A DNA stretch of 64,000 bases from Streptomyces olivoverticillatus (GTDB lineage: Bacteria; Actinomycetota; Actinomycetes; Streptomycetales; Streptomycetaceae). Location: the NCBI RefSeq assembly GCF_014203555.1, contig NZ_JACHJH010000004.1, forward strand, positions 558,001-622,000. Reading direction: 5' to 3'. Below, in pieces: positions 6,773-15,300 of this stretch. The position numbers and the translations under genes are program-made. The notes beneath the pieces were generated by a model. The model saw nothing but the letters and a program-made list of their open reading frames with translations, had not been told where the DNA came from and made no database searches. Position 1 is the first letter of the stretch, and every line of letters begins with the position of its first letter.

Positions 6773-7636
6773 ATGGTCACGAGCGAATCGAGCGGTTCGG
6801 TGGTGCGGCGCATACTCCTGGGATCCCAGCTCAGGAGGCTCCGCGAGTCGCGCGGCATCACGCGCGAGGCGGCCGGGTATTCGATCCGCGCGTCCGAATC
6901 GAAGATCAGCCGTATGGAGTTGGGCCGGGTGAGCTTCAAGGCGCGCGATGTGGAGGACCTGCTCACGCTCTACGGGGTCACCGACGGCTCGGAGCGCGAA
7001 GCGCTGCTGGGCCTGGCCCGCGAGGCCAACGTCGCCGGCTGGTGGCACAGCTACGGTGACGTGCTGCCCGGCTGGTTCCAGACCTACGTGGGCCTCGAAG
7101 GGGCCGCCTCGGACATCTCGGTCTACGAGGTCCAGTTCGTGCACGGCCTGCTGCAGACGGAGGGCTACGCCCACGCCGTCGTCGTGCGCGGCCAGCCCAA
7201 GGCCGACGACGCCGAGATCGAGCGCCGCGTCTCGCTGCGCATGGAGCGCCAGAAGCTGCTCTTCTCGGAGCGGGCGCCCCGCTTCCACGCGATCCTCGAC
7301 GAAGCGGCCCTGCACCGCCCCTACGGCGGCGAGACCGTCATGCGCAACCAGCTCCAGCACCTCATCGACATCTCCGAGCAGCCGAACGTGACGCTCCAGG
7401 TGATGCCCTTCGAGCACGGCGGGCACGCGGGCGAGAGCGGTGCCTTCACGATGCTGCGCTTCCCCGAGTCGGACCTCTCCGACGTGGTCTACCTGGAGCA
7501 GCTCACCAGCGCGCTCTACCTCGACAAGCCGGAGGACGTGGCCCAGTACGGGCGGGTCATGGACCGGCTGCACGCGGACAGCCTCTCACCCGCGCGGAGT
7601 CGCGATCTCATCGGGCGTCTCCTTCAACTTGGTTGA
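6773..7636 (+). CDS. WhiJ-like XRE/DUF5753 (Scr1-family) transcriptional regulator
   Basis: 287 residues. N-terminal helix-turn-helix at about residues 15-70 (LGSQLRRLRESRGITREAAG, then ASESKISRMELGR). The C-terminal DUF5753 domain starts around YEVQFVHGLLQTEGYAHAV and contains NVTLQVMPFEHGGHAG. Proteins of this type control development and antibiotic genes and are usually paired with a DUF397 partner, here the gene at 5722. ATG at 6773 follows a GGGGAAGGGG run; an in-frame ATG at 6722 has no ribosome site. It is the likely binder of the GTGCACGTGCATC elements. Confidence 0.9.
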   Translation: MVTSESSGSVVRRILLGSQLRRLRESRGITREAAGYSIRASESKISRMELGRVSFKARDVEDLLTLYGVTDGSEREALLGLAREANVAGWWHSYGDVLPGWFQTYVGLEGAASDISVYEVQFVHGLLQTEGYAHAVVVRGQPKADDAEIERRVSLRMERQKLLFSERAPRFHAILDEAALHRPYGGETVMRNQLQHLIDISEQPNVTLQVMPFEHGGHAGESGAFTMLRFPESDLSDVVYLEQLTSALYLDKPEDVAQYGRVMDRLHADSLSPARSRDLIGRLLQLG

Positions 7637-7731
7637 CACATCAGTACGATGACGTGCCATCAGGAGCACGCACATCGTCACGGGCGCCCCGCGCGCCCCG
7701 CTCTCCGCAGACTTCGCAGACAGGATGGCGC

Positions 7732-9198
7732 ATGTCCTACGGCACTTACTTCGACGAATTGGCCTACCAGTACATCGACGGCGAGTGGCGGGCCGGCAGC
7801 GGCTCCTGGGACATCGTCGACTTCAACCCGTACGACGGCGAGAAGCTCGCCTCCATCACCGTCGCCACCGTGGCCGAGGTCGACCAGGCCTACCGGGCCG
7901 CCGAGCGGGCCCAGTCCGCCTGGGCGGCCATCAACCCGTACACCCGGCGCCTGGTCTTCGAGCGGGCGCTGCGCATCGTCGACGACCGCGAGGCCGAGCT
8001 GACGGCGGCGATCACCGCGGAGTGCGGCGGTACGGCCCTGAAGGCGGCCTTCGAGCTGCATCTGGTGCGCGAATTCCTGCGCGAGGCCATCCACCTGGCG
8101 CTGAGCGCCGAGGGGCGCATCCTGCCGTCGCCGGACGACACCAAGGAGAACCGCCTCTACCGGGTGCCGGTCGGGGTGGTCGGCGTGATCAGCCCGTTCA
8201 ACTTCCCCTTCCTCCTGTCGATCAAGTCCGTCGCGCCCGCGCTCGCCCTGGGCAACGCCGTCGTCCTCAAGCCGCACCAGAACACCCCGGTGTGCGGCGG
8301 CGGCCTCGTGGCCAGGCTCTTCGAGGAGGCCGGGCTGCCGGGCGGCGTGCTCAACGTGGTCGTCACCGACATCGCCGAGATCGGCGATGCGCTGATAGAG
8401 CACCCGGTGCCGCGGGTCATCTCCTTCACGGGCTCCGACAAGGTAGGCCGGCACGTCAACACGGTCGCCGCCTCGCACTTCAAGCGCGTCATCCTCGAGC
8501 TCGGCGGCAACAGCGCCCTGATCGTCCTCGACGATGCCGACGTCGACTACGCCGTGGACGCCGCCGTATTCAGCCGCTTCATCCATCAGGGGCAGGTCTG
8601 CATGGCCGCCAACCGGGTGCTGGTCGACCGGTCGGTCGAGGCGGAGTTCACGGAGAAGTTCGTCGCCAAGGTGCGCACCCTGAAGGTCGGCGATCCCGGC
8701 GATCCGGCCACACACATCGGCCCCCTGATCAACTCGGGCCAGGCCGAGGCCGTCACCACGCTGGTGGAGCAGACCATCGCGGACGGCGCCACCGCGCTTC
8801 TACGCGGGGAGACCGACGGGACGCTCGTCGGTCCGTCGGTGCTGACCGGGCTCGCCGATGACTCCCCGGTGCTGGGTCAGGAGATCTTCGGCCCGGTGGC
8901 GCTGATCATCCCCTTCGACGGCGAGGAGGAGGCCGTACGGATCGCCAATGGCACGCCGTACGGGCTCAGCGGCGCGGTGCACACGGGTGACGTGGAGCGC
9001 GGCGTGCGGCTGGCCAAGCGCATCGAGTCGGGCATGGTGCACGTGAACGACGGCACCGTGCACGACGAGCCCATCGTGCCGTTCGGAGGCGAGAAGCACT
9101 CCGGAGTGGGACGGTTGAACGGGGACTCCATGGTGGACGCCTTCACCACGACGAAGTGGATCTCGATCCAGCACGGGCGGAGCAGGTTCCCGTTCTGA
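7732..9198 (+). CDS. aldehyde dehydrogenase family protein
   Basis: 488 residues, full NAD(P)-dependent ALDH length. Visible motifs: cofactor segment GNAVVLKPHQNTP, catalytic-base Glu in LELGGNSALIV, nucleophile Cys in HQGQVCMAANR, and EIFGPVALI. Sequence style is closest to the aromatic aldehyde (benzaldehyde/vanillin) group, but the substrate cannot be fixed from sequence. ATG at 7732 has AGGA upstream; in-frame codons back to 7633 overlap the XRE gene and look non-coding. No pathway partner is adjacent. Confidence 0.9.
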   Translation: MSYGTYFDELAYQYIDGEWRAGSGSWDIVDFNPYDGEKLASITVATVAEVDQAYRAAERAQSAWAAINPYTRRLVFERALRIVDDREAELTAAITAECGGTALKAAFELHLVREFLREAIHLALSAEGRILPSPDDTKENRLYRVPVGVVGVISPFNFPFLLSIKSVAPALALGNAVVLKPHQNTPVCGGGLVARLFEEAGLPGGVLNVVVTDIAEIGDALIEHPVPRVISFTGSDKVGRHVNTVAASHFKRVILELGGNSALIVLDDADVDYAVDAAVFSRFIHQGQVCMAANRVLVDRSVEAEFTEKFVAKVRTLKVGDPGDPATHIGPLINSGQAEAVTTLVEQTIADGATALLRGETDGTLVGPSVLTGLADDSPVLGQEIFGPVALIIPFDGEEEAVRIANGTPYGLSGAVHTGDVERGVRLAKRIESGMVHVNDGTVHDEPIVPFGGEKHSGVGRLNGDSMVDAFTTTKWISIQHGRSRFPF

Positions 9199-9215
9199 TG
9201 CGCTCTGAGGTCGTC

Positions 9216-9240
9216 ATCTAGGCCGGGGATTGGCCTAGAT
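9216..9240. terminator. inverted repeat after aldehyde dehydrogenase
   Basis: ATCTAGGCC (9216-9224) and GGCCTAGAT (9232-9240), perfect 9-bp arms with a 7-base loop, between ALDH and the DinB gene. It could be a terminator or an operator for the DinB gene. Confidence 0.45.
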
Positions 9241-9302
9241 CGGTTCTACCGTGGGGTCATCGCTCGGCAAGGGCGACGCGGATGAGACGAAAGGCGGACC
9301 TC

Positions 9303-9842
9303 ATGGTGATGCACGTGAGCGAGAAGGACCCTTCCGACGAGCGCGGCACGCTGCTGGCCTTCCTGGAGGCCCAGCGCGGTGGCATCCGCCGAGCGCTCCT
9401 CGGCCTGAGCGACGAGGACGCCTCGACCAAGCCGAGCGCGAGCGAGCTGTCCCTGTCGGGGCTGGTCAAGCACGTGGCGGAGGTGGAGGACGTCTGGGTC
9501 CGCATGGCGCAGGGCCTGCCGCCGACCGTGCACCGCGACGCCTCGACCTGGGCGGACAGCTTCCGCCTGGTGGAGGGCGAGACGGTGGCCGAGCGGCTCG
9601 CCCACTGGGCGGCGGTCGCCGCTGAGACGGAACGGTTCGTGCTGTCGGTGCCGAGCCTGGAGGACACGTTCCCGCTGCCCGACGCGCCGTGGTTCCCGGC
9701 GGACACGCGGGTGTCGATGCGGTGGCTCGTGCTGCACCTGATCGAGGAGACGGCGCGGCACGCGGGGCACGCGGACGTGATCCGGGAGTCGCTGGACGGG
9801 AAGACCTCGCACCAGCTGGTGGCGGAGGCGGAGGCGAAGTAG
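9303..9842 (+). CDS. DinB-superfamily (DUF664) protein
   Basis: 179 residues, four-helix DinB fold. The metal-binding His triad is visible: one in GLVKHVAEVED near residue 55 and two in ETARHAGHADVIRE near residue 150. Actinobacterial DinB_2/DUF664 proteins include mycothiol-dependent S-transferases and detoxifying enzymes; the substrate here is unknown. ATG at 9303 preferred (GAAAGGCGG upstream) over an ATG 21 bp earlier. The PadR regulator gene follows in the same direction. Confidence 0.85.
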   Translation: MVMHVSEKDPSDERGTLLAFLEAQRGGIRRALLGLSDEDASTKPSASELSLSGLVKHVAEVEDVWVRMAQGLPPTVHRDASTWADSFRLVEGETVAERLAHWAAVAAETERFVLSVPSLEDTFPLPDAPWFPADTRVSMRWLVLHLIEETARHAGHADVIRESLDGKTSHQLVAEAEAK

Positions 9843-9859
9843 GGCCGTCGTGGCCCTAC
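9839..9859. promoter_or_regulatory. inverted repeat overlapping DinB stop and PadR -10 region
   Basis: GTAGGGCC and GGCCCTAC, perfect 8-bp arms with 5-base spacing. The left arm contains the DinB gene stop codon; the right arm overlaps TACGCT (9857-9862), a plausible -10 for padR. Likely an autoregulatory operator, possibly also a terminator. Confidence 0.5.
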
Positions 9860-9905
9860 GCTGGGCGGGTCGGGAATCCGCCCCGCCCTAGGAGATCGAA
9901 GCAAC

Positions 9906-10496
9906 GTGTCGGCCATCCGGCTTCTCGTGCTGGGCGCCGTCCGTCAGCACGGACAGGCCCACGGCTACCAGGTCCGCAGCGACCTGGAGTTCTGGGGCGC
10001 CCACGAGTGGTCGAACACCAAGCCGGGCTCGATCTACCACGCGCTGAAGAGCATGGCCAAGCAAGGCCTGCTCTTCGCCCACGACGTGGCTCCCAGCGAG
10101 GCCGGGGGCCCGCCGCGCACGGAGTACGAGCTGACGGAGGCGGGCGAGCGGGAGTACTTCGCGCTGCTGCGCGAAGCGCTCTCCTCGGTCGGCCAGAAGG
10201 TCGACGTGCTCACGGCGGGCATCGGCTTCATCGTCGACCTCCCGCGCGCCGAGGCCATCGGCCTGCTCCGGCAGCGCCTGGCGGCCCTGGAGTCCTGGCG
10301 TGAGGACATCCGCAAGCGCTGGACGGCGGGGGAGGGCGAGGACTGGGGCCACATCGCCGAAATCATGGGCATGTGGACCCACACGGCGGACAGTGGCGCC
10401 GAGTGGACGCGTGGCCTGATCGAGCGGCTCGAAGGCGGGGCGTACGTGATGGCGGGCGAGGGCGACCCGTGGGCGGGGATCCGGCGGGAGGAGTAG
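9906..10496 (+). CDS. PadR-family transcriptional regulator
   Basis: 196 residues. PadR winged helix at residues 5-85: LLVLGAVRQHGQAHGYQV, then NTKPGSIYHALKSMAKQGLL and PPRTEYELTEAGEREYF. The C-terminal helical region (dimerisation, DUF4180/Vir-type) spans about residues 95-190. GTG start with AGGAGA about 9 bases upstream. PadR regulators normally repress their own promoter and a neighbouring gene; the inverted repeat at 9839-9859 fits. Confidence 0.9.
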   Translation: MSAIRLLVLGAVRQHGQAHGYQVRSDLEFWGAHEWSNTKPGSIYHALKSMAKQGLLFAHDVAPSEAGGPPRTEYELTEAGEREYFALLREALSSVGQKVDVLTAGIGFIVDLPRAEAIGLLRQRLAALESWREDIRKRWTAGEGEDWGHIAEIMGMWTHTADSGAEWTRGLIERLEGGAYVMAGEGDPWAGIRREE

Positions 10497-10714
10497 GCGG
10501 CGCGCGGCCTTGTGGATCCCCGCACGGACGGGTGAGGGGCTGTGTACGCGGGGCCTGCGGGCCGGTACGGTATGGCCGACGGCGCCCTTGCGTGGGTGCT
10601 GTGCTCGGTTACGCCCGGACCGGACGGACACTGCCGGGCGTGAGCATCGAGAAAAATGAAGTGGCCCCCGCCATGGCGGACTCCATGACGAGGGCCTTAC
10701 CGGACGGGCTACCC

Positions 10715-10743
10715 GACCGGAGGCTCTATTTCAGCCTCCGGTC
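10715..10743. terminator. hairpin, possible terminator
   Basis: GACCGGAGGCT and AGCCTCCGGTC, a perfect 11-bp stem with a 7-base loop, 218 bp after padR. No U-tract. Confidence 0.55.
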
Positions 10744-10924
10744 AGCCCGCGAACCACCCCCTCACCTTCCGCGCAACGCGCTTCCAGATCGACGGACGGA
10801 TCTTCCGGTGACGCCCACGGGCGCCCCCCTTCATGCAGCGCGGCCAAGTCCGGTGACCGCTACCGGAGGAACCCGTTCTCGGGTCCTCCGCGAACCCGAC
10901 GTCGTCGGCTCCTCTTTGAAGGGG

Positions 10925-10941
10925 GGCGCGCTCAGCGCGCC
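10925..10941 (-). terminator. hairpin downstream of winged-helix gene
   Basis: GGCGCGC and GCGCGCC around a 3-base loop, 77 bp past the stop at 11019. Confidence 0.45.
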
Positions 10942-11018
10942 GCGATGAACGTTACTCCTGAGCCAAGGCGCTTCGAGCAAGTTTGATGTGTTATCAGATT
11001 CGATGATTAGTACGGCGT

Positions 11019-11882
11019 TTACACCGTCAAGGCAGCCCTCAACTGAGCGACCCTGGCACGGACTTCGGCTCTTGCTTGAGGAGTGGGGTCGATGCCGTCT
11101 GTTTCGCCGCGGCACGGGCGGCAGAGGCCGCCTGGGAGGGCTTCTGGGCGGCCGGGGCGGCCGCAGTGCGTGCATTCCATGATGCGGGGGCGCTGGGCGC
11201 TCGGCCTGGCGGTGGGGGCCGGTTCCGGGGGCAGTTTCGTCGTCAGGCGGTTGCCGGCCAGGGCGGCCGGTGAGTGGACCACGGGCGGCAGGCCCACCGT
11301 CAGGGCATAGACCAGCTCCGTTGCGGATGCGCCACGCGCCAGCCACTCATCCGCCAGCGGCATCAGCGTTTCGCACTCAGCTGCCGAGAGCGCCATACGG
11401 GCGTCTTTGCGGCCGACGGCGGCCAACGCCTCGTATGCGGGGGGCTTTTGCGTACGCTTCGGCTTCGGATCCGACTCCGACTCCGGCCCCGGTACTGCCT
11501 CGCCGGTCAGGAAGCGCTCCCACCACGCGTCGTCGCGCGGTGTCCGGGAGAAGTACGTGCGGAACACCCACTGGGTGCCGCCCTCGCCGATCGGCTCCCG
11601 GACGCGGCGCAGGTGCCCGGCTTCCGAGAGCTTCCGCAGGGCCGTGCTTACGGCCTGCTGGCCGAACGGCGGCAAGTCCTTGGCGAGCGTTTTGATGTCC
11701 ATGACCGCGCCTTCGGGCAGGCGGTCAATGTACGTCGCGATGTACGCCTCACGGGTGGCGAGGTGGGCGAACGTGTCCTTGTTGCGCGGCTCTTGGTCCG
11801 GCGTTGACCGCTTTCCGTACCCCGGTCGTGCCATGGGGGGAGAGGCGGGGCAGGGTACGGCGATAGGGTTGGCCATAGCCAC
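11019..11882 (-). CDS. winged-helix protein with C-terminal zinc ribbon
   Basis: 287 residues, unassigned function. Residues about 45-110 look like a MarR/PadR-style winged helix (YIATYIDRLPEGAVMDIKTL, then AVSTALRKLSEAGHLRRV, then TQWVFRTYF). Near residue 240 a treble Cys-His element (CTHCGRPGRPEALPGGLCRPC) resembles a zinc ribbon. Similar proteins occur in variable regions of Streptomyces genomes. GTG at 11882 has GGAAGAA about 9 bases upstream; an ATG two codons later is the alternative. The neighbours are a WhiJ-like set. Confidence 0.75.
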   Translation of the reverse strand: MAMANPIAVPCPASPPMARPGYGKRSTPDQEPRNKDTFAHLATREAYIATYIDRLPEGAVMDIKTLAKDLPPFGQQAVSTALRKLSEAGHLRRVREPIGEGGTQWVFRTYFSRTPRDDAWWERFLTGEAVPGPESESDPKPKRTQKPPAYEALAAVGRKDARMALSAAECETLMPLADEWLARGASATELVYALTVGLPPVVHSPAALAGNRLTTKLPPEPAPTARPSAQRPRIMECTHCGRPGRPEALPGGLCRPCRGETDGIDPTPQARAEVRARVAQLRAALTV

Positions 11883-11912
11883 GGGGATCGCTTCTTCCGA
11901 TCTTGGTGGTCA

Positions 11913-11949
11913 GACCCCCGTTTCGGTGTTGGTAGCACCGGCGGGGGTC
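11913..11949 (-). terminator. hairpin after XRE-DUF397 operon
   Basis: GACCCCCG and CGGGGGTC enclose a second stem CGGTG/CACCG. It lies about 120 bp downstream of the DUF397 stop at 12071 and before the next minus-strand gene. Confidence 0.5.
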
Positions 11950-12070
11950 GCTTGTTGCTGCGCACGCTACAGGCTGGATGCGGGGTGTGGCGACTCGGTT
12001 GCGGAAAGTCATCCGCACGTGTAGGCGCGGGACTTGGGAGGGTGGGTGGGTTATCTCCACCTCCCGTTCC

Positions 12071-12280
12071 TCAGAAAGGGCGCTCGGGGCTCGACACCCG
12101 AATCTCGGCTATGAAGGCGGCCCAGGCGGCGGGGGTGAGAGTGAGCCGGGGGGCGCCGTCCCGGCGCTTGAGCTTCGAGTCTCGGACCAGTATCTGTGCA
12201 TGGGCAGTGGCTACTTCGAGGCAGTCGCCGCCATGGGTGCCGCTGTAACTGGATTTGAACCATTCCGGCTTCGCGCTCAT
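12071..12280 (-). CDS. DUF397 domain protein
   Basis: 69 residues: WFKSSYSGTHGGDCLEVA then ILVRDSKLK and LTPAAWAAFIAEI, a standard DUF397 protein. Its ATG overlaps the stop of the upstream XRE gene (ATGA), so the pair is translationally coupled, as is typical for the WhiJ-like regulator and its small partner. Confidence 0.92.
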   Translation of the reverse strand: MSAKPEWFKSSYSGTHGGDCLEVATAHAQILVRDSKLKRRDGAPRLTLTPAAWAAFIAEIRVSSPERPF

Positions 12281-13089
12281 AGTGCCTCCGCCAACTTGCT
12301 GATGAAGCTTGCTGATTCGCTCGGGCTGAGAGACTGCCGGGAGATCATGACATGGCGCTGGGTTGCGATGCTGATCTTCTCTGCGTCTGTGTACAGAACG
12401 CCTGTCGTCTGGCCCTCTTCGTAGGCGATGTGCTCGTGTTCCTGCGTCTCCAGTAGTACAAGAGGGCCGTTTAGTCCGGCATGGGCGCCACCGTTGGGCA
12501 GTACCTGGATGGTGACGTTCCGCCGTTCTCCCGTCTCCATGAGGTGGTGGAGCTGACGCTTGTGCGCCGCCGTGCCGCTCAGCGCCTGCCGTAGCGGCCC
12601 TTCCCCGATGACAAAAGAGAACGCTCGGGCCTGCTTGTCCAGCAAGGCTTGGCGCTCCAACCGAGCTGCGACCATCTCCTCGATCGCCTCGTCATCGAGT
12701 GGCGGCCAGTGGGCACCGATCAATTCGCGTGCGTATTCCTCGGTTTGCAGCAAGCCTGGGATCAGCAGGGGCTGAAATGAGCTGAGGGCGATCGCTTCGG
12801 CTTCGTACCGAATGAAGTCCAGCGAGAAGGAAGGGAATCTCTCCGGCGTCAGATAGTCGCGCGCCGCGAGCAACAGCCCGTGCGCCTCGCACATCTCATC
12901 AGCAATCTCAAGGAGCCGTACCGTCGGCCGCCGCCGACCTTGCTCCATCGACTTGACGGCGTCGTACCCGTACCCCGCCTCCTTGCCTAGTTCCTCCCGG
13001 CTGACGCCGGCCCGCAAGCGCCACAGCTTGAGCTGATTCCCGCAGTACCGCCATGCCATCGGCGGCTGCGCGGCTTCGCCCGTCATCAC
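12277..13089 (-). CDS. XRE/DUF5753 (Scr1-family) transcriptional regulator
   Basis: 270 residues. Helix-turn-helix at about residues 18-70 (LKLWRLRAGVSREELGKEAG, then YDAVKSMEQGRRRPT). DUF5753 follows (FQPLLIPGLLQTEEYAREL, NVTIQVLPNGGAHAGL). Start is GTG at 13089 or ATG at 13086; GAGGCGGGGA lies just upstream. Base composition is visibly less GC-rich than in the core genes. Divergent from the ATPase gene at 13238, completing a second XRE-DUF397-ATPase set. Confidence 0.9.
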   Translation of the reverse strand: MMTGEAAQPPMAWRYCGNQLKLWRLRAGVSREELGKEAGYGYDAVKSMEQGRRRPTVRLLEIADEMCEAHGLLLAARDYLTPERFPSFSLDFIRYEAEAIALSSFQPLLIPGLLQTEEYARELIGAHWPPLDDEAIEEMVAARLERQALLDKQARAFSFVIGEGPLRQALSGTAAHKRQLHHLMETGERRNVTIQVLPNGGAHAGLNGPLVLLETQEHEHIAYEEGQTTGVLYTDAEKISIATQRHVMISRQSLSPSESASFISKLAEAL

Positions 13090-13181
13090 ATCCCCGCCTC
13101 TCCCGCTACGTGGCAGGCACGTAAGCGCCTGTACCCCCCTCGCTACTGCTCAACAGCTTCTCAAGCCAGCACCGTTTGAGC

Positions 13182-13195
13182 CTCGTACTTACGAG
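13182..13195. promoter_or_regulatory. palindrome between XRE and ATPase genes
   Basis: CTCGTA and TACGAG with a 2-base centre, in the 148-bp divergent gap. A candidate operator for the XRE regulator. It is unrelated to the element used by the first set. Confidence 0.4.
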
Positions 13196-13237
13196 ACTCC
13201 CCCGCTCCCGAGTGACGCTTGAGCCGCAAGGACACCG

Positions 13238-13654
13238 ATGACAGCCGTACCGCCCGGTTTCCCCATGAAGTACGTCGGTTGGCGCCTGCCGTGCCATCCC
13301 CGGAGTGTGAGCCGGGCCCGCAGGCTGTTGCGGGAGCAGGTGCGTACGTGGCACGTGCCGGAGGAGGCGGCGGAGACGGCGGTGCTGCTGTTCAGCGAGC
13401 TGACGTCGAACGCGTGCAAGCACGCGCACGCATCGCCGGGGCGGGAAATCCACACGCTGTGTGTGGTGGAGGACGGCCGGCTGCGGATCGAGGTGGCGGA
13501 TGCGGGGGAGGGTATGCCGCAGCTGCGGCAGGCGTCAGACGAAGACGAGGGCGGCCGCGGCCTGGCCCTCGTCGACGCCCTGGCGGATGCGTGGTCGGCA
13601 CTGCCGAGGCCACACGGCATCGGCAAGACGGTCTGGTGCGAGTTGAAGTACTGA
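13238..13654 (+). CDS. HATPase-fold ATP-binding protein (RsbW-like)
   Basis: 138 residues. N-box LFSELTSNACKHA near residue 55, then IEVADAGEGMPQL and GGRGLALVDALADAW for nucleotide binding. No sensor or dimerisation domain. Belongs to the small regulatory ATPases associated with WhiJ-like regulators. AAGGA about 6 bases before the ATG. Confidence 0.88.
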   Translation: MTAVPPGFPMKYVGWRLPCHPRSVSRARRLLREQVRTWHVPEEAAETAVLLFSELTSNACKHAHASPGREIHTLCVVEDGRLRIEVADAGEGMPQLRQASDEDEGGRGLALVDALADAWSALPRPHGIGKTVWCELKY

Positions 13655-13750
13655 GGTGACGCGGGGCGCGCGGGCGCACGGCGGGAATGGGGGGTGCGGC
13701 CGACGGGCAGATCGGCTCCCGGATCACCCTGTGACGACGAGGAGTCTGCG

Positions 13751-13951
13751 ATGAAGCGCATCCTGGTGACGGCCGTCGCCACCGCCCTGCTGGCCCTGAC
13801 CAGCGCCGCCCTGGCCACCCCGGCGCAGGCGGACGTGGACGCCAACGTCCTGGGCGGTACGGTCACGGCCCTCGCCGACGGCGTTGTCGGTGCGGGCGCC
13901 TTCGGCACCCAGCTCCTGGAGCTCCCGAACCCGCTTGAGGGGATCGTCTGA
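13751..13951 (+). CDS. small exported protein of unknown function
   Basis: 66 residues. A Sec signal peptide (MKRILVTAVATALLALTSAA) ends at about ATPAQA, leaving a mature peptide of roughly 39 residues rich in Gly, Val and Leu, ending in LLELPNPLEGIV. GAGGAG precedes the ATG by 8 bases. The size and composition recall the many small secreted Streptomyces proteins, but no chaplin or rodlin motif is present. Confidence 0.75.
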   Translation: MKRILVTAVATALLALTSAALATPAQADVDANVLGGTVTALADGVVGAGAFGTQLLELPNPLEGIV

Positions 13952-13964
13952 GCGCGACTCCGGA

Positions 13965-14546
13965 TCAGCCGTTTCGGCCGGGCACGAGCCTGTCCAAGTC
14001 GATGCAGACCTCAAACGGCAGGGGCCGCTGCAGCTTGCCGCGGAAGATTCCCGTCGGGGCGTACTGCCCGGTCGGTTTGTCGAGCTCGTAGACATGGACG
14101 ACGGGTGCGCCAGCCTCATCCTCGATGCACCAGTAGTGCGGGATTCCGGCTTCCGCGTACTTGCGCAGCTTGACCGTGCGGTCGCGGTGTGCGGATTCGG
14201 GAGAGACCACTTCCACCACGAGCTGCACCTCTTCCGGCGCGAACCAGGTGCGGTCGGGGTCGTAGGGAGAGGCGGTCACCAGCAGGTCGGGCTCCGGCCG
14301 ATTGCGCTCGTCGAGCCGGATGGTCATCTCCCGCTCGATCTCGATGCCGTCCGGCGCCTGCTCCATGAGCGTCGTGGTCAGAGTGGTGACGAGACGGCCA
14401 TGCCAAGACCGCTGCGGCGACATCATGAAGACGAGTGCTCCGTCGATCAGCTCGGTGTGGCGTGGGGCTTCCGGGAGACGGTCCAGGTCCTCCGCGAGCC
14501 AGCCTTCCTCACGCGGCGGGCGCATCCAGTCGGGCAGAGCGGTCAT
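13965..14546 (-). CDS. Uma2 family endonuclease-like protein
   Basis: 193 residues with the PD-(D/E)xK core of the Uma2/DUF820 family: ELIDGALVFM near residue 35, RPEPDLLVTAS near residue 85, and LVVEVVSPESAHRD near residue 115, then IPHYWCIED. The family is often expanded in Streptomyces and cyanobacteria; the biological substrate is not established. A second Uma2 gene lies 41 bp upstream in the same orientation. Confidence 0.88.
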   Translation of the reverse strand: MTALPDWMRPPREEGWLAEDLDRLPEAPRHTELIDGALVFMMSPQRSWHGRLVTTLTTTLMEQAPDGIEIEREMTIRLDERNRPEPDLLVTASPYDPDRTWFAPEEVQLVVEVVSPESAHRDRTVKLRKYAEAGIPHYWCIEDEAGAPVVHVYELDKPTGQYAPTGIFRGKLQRPLPFEVCIDLDRLVPGRNG

Positions 14547-14587
14547 GGCTCCAACCGTAGCTACGCGGGCAGGGGCGGGCCACAAGG

Positions 14588-15196
14588 TCAGGCCTCGATC
14601 AGGCTGCGGAGATCGATCTCGATGGGGAATGGCATGTCGGTCTTGAGGGACCCGATGTGGTGCGTGGGGTCGGGCGAGTACCGGCTCGTTTCGTGGTCGA
14701 GTCGGTACTCGTACACCTCCGGCATGTCGTCCTCGCCGCGCTCGACACGCCAATAGGCGCCGACCCCGGATTCGGCGAACATGCCCGGCTTCATGAAGCG
14801 GTCCTCTTTGCGGGAGCCCGGAGAGACGACCTCGATCACGAGGACGACCTTCTCTACGGGAACGCACTCCACCGTCCGGACATCGAGCTCGCGCTTGTCG
14901 AAGACGACGACGTCGGGCCTTGGAGCGTTGTACTCGTCGACCATGGTCCAACGTTCGAGGTTGACGTGGAACGGCTCTCGCTTGGCGATCCTCAAGCGGA
15001 AGAAGAGCTCATCCCGTACCTGGTCGTGCCACCACTTGGTCGCTCCTCGTACCACGACGATCCCATCCACAAGTTCCCAGTCGAACGGCAGGACCAGCTC
15101 CTTCACCTGGTCGTACGTCCAGCCGTCGGCCGGCGGGTACATCCAGTTCTCCGGGGTGGCACGCTCCCACTGCTCGTGCCTGGCTTCTGCGGCCAT
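14588..15196 (-). CDS. Uma2 family endonuclease-like protein
   Basis: 202 residues. Nuclease core: WELVDGIVVV, APRPDVVVFDKRE, VLVIEVVSPGSRKEDR and VGAYWRVERGED. Related to, but clearly diverged from, the downstream copy, so this is an old tandem pair. The ATG at 15196 has GGGAG 6 bases upstream; an ATG four codons earlier is less well placed. Confidence 0.88.
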   Translation of the reverse strand: MAAEARHEQWERATPENWMYPPADGWTYDQVKELVLPFDWELVDGIVVVRGATKWWHDQVRDELFFRLRIAKREPFHVNLERWTMVDEYNAPRPDVVVFDKRELDVRTVECVPVEKVVLVIEVVSPGSRKEDRFMKPGMFAESGVGAYWRVERGEDDMPEVYEYRLDHETSRYSPDPTHHIGSLKTDMPFPIEIDLRSLIEA

Positions 15197-15300
15197 TGCT
15201 GCTCCCATGGACCGGATGGTGTGCGAGGTCGTGGACACCTGTCCCGGATACGACGGTAGCGCCACCCGGCAGGGTGAGGAGGGATCGTTTCCTCCGAGGC

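Larger units (their letters stand above)
10497..11018. other. intergenic region with two hairpins
   Basis: 522 bp between the convergent PadR and winged-helix genes. Apart from hairpins at 10715-10743 and 10925-10941 nothing is recognised. An open frame from 10640 looks non-coding. The segment near 10980-11020 is locally AT-rich. Confidence 0.5.

Noticed and set aside
10640..10948. Small open frame between padR and the winged-helix gene
   Set aside because: Composition is Arg/Pro-rich and irregular, it runs through a perfect hairpin, and no ribosome site precedes it.
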